This document shows positions 60,569 through 64,000 of a DNA stretch of 64,000 nt, piece after piece. The DNA comes from a virus. Every line of letters begins with the position of its first letter. Positions within the stretch are counted from its first letter, which is position 1. Both the position numbers and the translations under genes were made by a program. The stretch lies in IMG/VR virus record IMGVR_UViG_3300047453_000110, positions 1-64,000 of that record. One strand, given 5' to 3'. The notes beneath the pieces are model-generated. The model made no database searches. It was not told where the DNA came from and saw only the letters and a list, made by a program, of their open reading frames with translations.

Positions 60569-61406
60569 GATATTTTTTAATTTTGTGTAAATATTTTTTA
60601 GATTTTATTTTCATTTCATCCATACTTCGTTTAAAATCTTTACCGTCACTACCAAACCAATCCATAACTTCTTTTCTTGCTTTTGTTATTAACTGAGGAA
60701 GTTTCTCTGGTGGCCATTTTCCCATATTCAGTTGTTGCGGTCTTCTTACAGCATTTGGCGTATTGTAATGTGTAACACCTTCCCATGATGGAATGAACAT
60801 TGGTTTACCAAAATTTCTTGCAATATAATGCCACATCCCATCGTAACATATTATAAAATCTGCCTCTGCTATTTGTTTAAATGCATCTTTAATAGGAGTT
60901 CTATAGGTTAACTCTACAGTATCCCAACCTTCCCAAGAAAGTAGCTTAATTATATCATACCAATCATCATTTGTCAAGAACCTTTTCCAAGTTCTTGGTT
61001 TTTTCGTATTGTATGTTGGTGTCCATATTACTATTTTTTTCTTCTTTTTAGTAAAAGATTCGGGTTTAAATATCCAATCATTATAAAGAGGCTCTTTGTG
61101 ACCAGAGTCAAATATCTGTCTTATCTTATTACTATCACTATTCATGTTTCCCTTCACAAACAAGTCGGAATTGAAGACATGAGTCAACACAACATCATCT
61201 TGTCGATGATACTGTGTGTGAATCCAATCTGTGCGTTGAACGATTGTCTCAGGGTCTTTGGGAGTCTCTAGGTGATTCTCGTCATGCGACCAGTGCATTT
61301 CGAGATTGACCTTTATTCCTTTTGACCATGTATAGTTATGACAAACATTGAGGGCATTCATGGAGTCACCAATACCCCATGTGCCTCGCCATCTAACTTT
61401 TTCCAT
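60558..61406 (-). CDS. GT9/heptosyltransferase-like GT-B protein
   Basis: This encodes 282 residues. RGTWGIGDSMNALNVCHNYT opens a GT-B N-terminal domain. KKKIVIWTPTYNTKKPRTWK and AEADFIICYDGMWHYIARNF, then GKPMFIPSWEG, correspond to the nucleotide-binding C-terminal domain of GT9-type heptosyltransferases. The C-terminal end is Lys-rich. It probably works on the inner part of a lipopolysaccharide or similar glycan. It overlaps the radical SAM gene by 11 bp. Confidence 0.65.
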   Translation of the reverse strand: MEKVRWRGTWGIGDSMNALNVCHNYTWSKGIKVNLEMHWSHDENHLETPKDPETIVQRTDWIHTQYHRQDDVVLTHVFNSDLFVKGNMNSDSNKIRQIFDSGHKEPLYNDWIFKPESFTKKKKKIVIWTPTYNTKKPRTWKRFLTNDDWYDIIKLLSWEGWDTVELTYRTPIKDAFKQIAEADFIICYDGMWHYIARNFGKPMFIPSWEGVTHYNTPNAVRRPQQLNMGKWPPEKLPQLITKARKEVMDWFGSDGKDFKRSMDEMKIKSKKYLHKIKKYHED

Positions 61407-61738
61407 TACTTCTTAGTAAGTGCAGATGCCCCAAAGAATGCCGCAACGATAGCAGCAACAGATACAAAATAGACCGAAGCAATCTCACCGATAATCACGG
61501 CTGCTTTATCTAAACCAAACAGACTGGTCATGAAGATACCCGCAGGGTATAACAACATACCCAAGAGGGCAAACCATGCCATCTTGCGTTGTGCATCTGC
61601 CTTCTCATCTTCATTCTCAAATCTACGCATCTCTTCCGCTCTCGCGAGTTCTTCATCAGTCACTACACCATCTCCATCTAAATCATATTTGTCATAAATT
61701 GATTGTTCTTGTAATTGTTTGTTCTTTTTTCTAGCCAT
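61406..61738 (-). CDS. EF-hand membrane protein, 110 aa
   Basis: Residues 17-30 form a canonical EF-hand loop (YDLDGDGVVTDEELAR). Two hydrophobic helices follow (MAWFALLGMLLYPAGIFMTS and VIIGEIASVYFVSVAAIVAA). A calcium-binding, membrane-anchored protein therefore seems likely, with the EF-hand probably in the cytoplasm. It sits between the carbamoyltransferase and GT9-like genes with one-base overlaps. I recall small EF-hand membrane proteins in other marine phages, of unknown role. Confidence 0.75.
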   Translation of the reverse strand: MARKKNKQLQEQSIYDKYDLDGDGVVTDEELARAEEMRRFENEDEKADAQRKMAWFALLGMLLYPAGIFMTSLFGLDKAAVIIGEIASVYFVSVAAIVAAFFGASALTKK

Positions 61739-63168
61739 TAGAATACTCTTACGTTATATTTCTGTTCCCATTCTATAGCGTCTTCAATAGTATTGAGCAT
61801 CGGTTGATGCCGTATGTTCAATGAAGTATTTAGTAACATTGGAACTCCTGTAAGTTCGTAATACTCCTCTAATATCTGTCTAATCACGGATTCACAATCA
61901 GGTTTTACCACTTGCACCCGTGCAGTCCCATCCACATGGGTCACAGAATCATAGTCGTGTTTTGCGATTGAAGTATATTGCATGTATTCATTCATTGGGC
62001 CATCGAAGTAATCATCCGCAAACTCAGATAGAATCGCAGGCCCGAAGGGTCTGAATTTATGTCTGCGTTTGATATCATTGACTGTATCCTTGACATCGTA
62101 ACGAACATCCCCAAGCAGAGACCGATTACCCAATGCACGAGGGCCAAACTCTGCTCGACCATTTGCAACACCACACACCTTGTTCTCAGAAAGATACTTT
62201 GCAACTTCTTTCGGGTTGATATCACGGTCAATATTGTGTCCCAGATATGGAGACCATTTTAGATGTGTCCCCCCTGTGTCTCGACTCCAACTATGTGCCG
62301 CTGCACCTAGAGAAGTTCCATCATCGGCAGGCGCAATACAAATATGCATATCATCAAACAATTCTCGTATCTTGGAATTTGCCACAACATTTTGAGCACA
62401 CCCACCAGAATATACGAGTTTAGAACCGAATCTTCTCGCTGACTTCATTATCTTCATAACTTCGTCCTCAAAGAATTGTTGCATAGTGGCGGCGCAATCT
62501 GATTTAGTTATTACACTCATTCTTTGTATAATTTTTTGAATGAATTCCTTATGTCTGCCTGTATAGGCATTTGCAGGGTCGAAATTTGATTGCAACAAAT
62601 TATATAACTTTGGTTCTACATTTCCGTATGGAGATAGTCCCATCGTAACATATTCATCAAATAAGTTAAATCCTATTTCCTTTGTTGCAACAGTGTATAA
62701 TGAACCAAGACTTCTTGGCCAATAAACTATATGAATCGGTTCAAAGTTGTGGTCTAAGATGTTTATAGAGTCGGTTTCGCCTGAACCATCAACCGATACC
62801 ATTACAGTATCTTCAATACTATCCCACGGCCTTGTATAGAAGGCGGATGCGTTGTGTGATAAATGATGTCTATGATACTCATCCGCTTTAAGTTCGCTTT
62901 TTTGAAGACTAGGATAAATTTTAATATCCTTTAGCGCTTCTTTGAATAATATGTCCCTTGCTTTTGTGTAGGTTCTATAACTTCTATCTTCGTAGAATAT
63001 AAGTCGGTCATCGTCATTCACATTTTTCCATAGTTCAGGACAGATAGTAGCTTCATGTTTAAGTTTGGTATATCTTTCAGATGCGCTAGCAAAAGAAACA
63101 CTTCCATCAGTTTCTATTATACTGATAGCAGCGTCATGATAACCTTCAGCATATCCTACATATCTCAT
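61738..63168 (-). CDS. Carbamoyltransferase (NodU/TobZ/CmcH family)
   Basis: This encodes 476 residues, somewhat shorter than the usual 550-600. The N-terminal Kae1-like domain has YAEGYHDAAISI and HRHHLSHNASAFY (residues 99-111). Further motifs are VSVDGSGETDS, LVYSGGCAQNVVANSKI and ANGRAEFGPRALGNRSLLGD with a C-terminal carbamoyl domain. It transfers a carbamoyl group from carbamoyl phosphate through a carbamoyl-adenylate to a hydroxyl, commonly on sugars. It is one of the clearest decoration enzymes in the cluster. Confidence 0.9.
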   Translation of the reverse strand: MRYVGYAEGYHDAAISIIETDGSVSFASASERYTKLKHEATICPELWKNVNDDDRLIFYEDRSYRTYTKARDILFKEALKDIKIYPSLQKSELKADEYHRHHLSHNASAFYTRPWDSIEDTVMVSVDGSGETDSINILDHNFEPIHIVYWPRSLGSLYTVATKEIGFNLFDEYVTMGLSPYGNVEPKLYNLLQSNFDPANAYTGRHKEFIQKIIQRMSVITKSDCAATMQQFFEDEVMKIMKSARRFGSKLVYSGGCAQNVVANSKIRELFDDMHICIAPADDGTSLGAAAHSWSRDTGGTHLKWSPYLGHNIDRDINPKEVAKYLSENKVCGVANGRAEFGPRALGNRSLLGDVRYDVKDTVNDIKRRHKFRPFGPAILSEFADDYFDGPMNEYMQYTSIAKHDYDSVTHVDGTARVQVVKPDCESVIRQILEEYYELTGVPMLLNTSLNIRHQPMLNTIEDAIEWEQKYNVRVF

Positions 63169-63179
63169 GTAAGTATATA

Positions 63180-63761
63180 TCAGGTTAGATATTCGTAGAT
63201 ATCTTTCCAGTTTTTCATCAGGGGAAACTCTTCGTTGTCCATGTTGAACCCGTGTTCCATCAGGATACTATCGAGACCAAAGGTTGCACCACACTTGGCA
63301 TTCTCAACCTTGTCCTCAATCCACACATAGTCCTTACCTTCATACTCACCCAGTTCGACATCTTTGTCAGCCCCAGTGTCAAGGTAGATGAACTTCTCAA
63401 ACGCAGTCTCACCGAACAACTTCTGAAGGTTCTGTGTCCGAAGTTTCTGTGCGTTAGGGTCTTTACTCAAACTCGTGATTGCGTGAAAGACATACCCATG
63501 TTCTTCATGAAGTTTCTTGATGTAATGCATTGCATCACGGAGAGGCGGCAGAAAACCAATCGCAGCACTTTCGTTGAACAACCGAACCATCTTCTTTGAC
63601 TCAGAACGTTCAATGCCGTAGATTTCACCTACATCATATGCATCAGGGTTCTTGACTGTGTAACCCTTCTCTTGCATCCATACATCAAATGCATATCCCC
63701 AGTTGAGGACAACACCGTCAATGTCGGTTAGAACTACTTTGTGATACTTTTTCATACTCAT
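63180..63761 (-). CDS. HAD-like nucleotidase/phosphatase
   Basis: This encodes 193 residues; a start at 63755 (MKKYHKV) is also possible. VLTDIDGVVLNWGYAFDVWM is HAD motif I with the Asp pair, AITSLSKDPNAQKLRTQNL supplies the motif II Ser/Thr region and YVWIEDKVENAKCGATFG the acidic motif IV. The closest type is the 5'-deoxynucleotidase-like HAD proteins of T4-like phages. It is the first gene behind the promoter at 63.8 kb. Confidence 0.72.
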   Translation of the reverse strand: MSMKKYHKVVLTDIDGVVLNWGYAFDVWMQEKGYTVKNPDAYDVGEIYGIERSESKKMVRLFNESAAIGFLPPLRDAMHYIKKLHEEHGYVFHAITSLSKDPNAQKLRTQNLQKLFGETAFEKFIYLDTGADKDVELGEYEGKDYVWIEDKVENAKCGATFGLDSILMEHGFNMDNEEFPLMKNWKDIYEYLT

Positions 63762-63781
63762 TCTCCATTTCTTATATTACT

Positions 63782-63810
63782 AATATACAACAGAGAACAG
63801 AGTTTGTCAA
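63782..63810 (-). promoter_or_regulatory. Sigma70-type promoter TTGACA-N17-TATATT
   Basis: Minus strand, -35 at 63805-63810 (overlapping the stop of the upstream gene) and -10 at 63782-63787, 21 bp before the HAD gene start. It probably starts the glycan cluster transcript. Confidence 0.85.
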
Positions 63811-64000
63811 GCGTTTTTTAGATATTTGAACTTATTATTTTCGTAGTCTTCGAGCATGACAACCTTGTTGCCTCCGCCCGTGTAGTGTAGGAAATTCATG
63901 TCATACCCACGGTCATCTGACCAGTGTGTAGGAGTATCATTCCACTTCTGGTCGATACTTTTGACTTTGAATCCGTGTTTCATCAGTTGTCCAGAGATAA
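63807..64000 (-). CDS. Partial CDS, C-terminal 63 residues
   Basis: A frame enters from the right edge and ends at TGA 63807-63809. The visible part includes GQLMKHGFKVKSIDQKWNDT, RGYDMNFLHYTGGGNKVVML and a Lys-rich end. The composition looks coding and the stop overlaps the next promoter. Not recognised from this fragment. Confidence 0.55.
   Translation of the reverse strand, partial: ISGQLMKHGFKVKSIDQKWNDTPTHWSDDRGYDMNFLHYTGGGNKVVMLEDYENNKFKYLKNA

Overview
This window is part of the genome of a T4-like marine myovirus. The evidence is a nearly complete T4-type baseplate and tail gene set (gp25, gp6, gp8, gp53, gp48, a gp27-like hub protein, a gp5 OB-fold protein, a gp5-like spike, gp4, a gp19-family tube protein, a gp26 relative and a tape measure), the replication and late-transcription genes gp32 and gp33, T4-type late promoter boxes (TATAAATA), and gapless gene packing with ATGA and TAATG overlaps. 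No photosynthesis genes are seen. The large surface-sugar gene cluster points to a Gram-negative host, but the host cannot be named from this window.

Layout. (1) 1-24.1 kb, minus strand: distal tail and fibre genes. A giant fibre protein runs off the left edge. It is followed by a small beta-sandwich-like protein, a 2OG-Fe(II) oxygenase with a glycosyltransferase, two paralogous fibre-like proteins built on four-residue repeats, a fibre with 23-residue INELDAEIG-type repeats, a 1715-residue DUF4815-type structural protein, gp8, and a gp10/gp12-like fibre. (2) 24.1-35.5 kb, minus strand: baseplate wedge and hub. The cell-puncturing function of T4 gp5 is spread over three genes: an OB-fold protein with a decayed tail-lysozyme domain, a protein carrying a T7-lysozyme-type amidase, and a beta-helical spike. 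(3) 35.5-39.7 kb, plus strand: gp4, a possible gp2, a tube protein, then gp26, a canonical -1 slippery site leading into a second frame, and the tape measure. (4) 39.8-44.0 kb, minus strand: gp32, gp33 and a run of very small genes behind strong sigma70-type promoters. (5) 44.1-46.7 kb, plus strand: a late-type operon with two unrecognised tandem paralogues and a zeta-toxin-like P-loop protein. (6) 46.7-47.6 kb, minus strand: tRNA-Arg(UCU) followed by four small genes. (7) 47.6-63.8 kb, minus strand: about 21 tightly packed genes, mostly for making and decorating a glycan (GT8-, GT25- and GT9-like transferases, sulfotransferases, methyltransferases, a carbamoyltransferase, a HAD-nucleotidyltransferase fusion, radical SAM/SPASM, ferritin-like di-iron, cupin and glutamine amidotransferase).

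How the parts work together. Regions 1-3 build the contractile tail and adsorption apparatus from late promoters. Regions 4 and 6 look early or middle and are driven by TTGACA-N16/17-TATAAT-like promoters. Region 7 probably remodels the host surface polysaccharide or decorates virion proteins. The two most notable observations are a dnaX-like programmed -1 frameshift linking gp26 to a second chaperone-like domain just before the tape measure, and the tetrapeptide-repeat fibre proteins.
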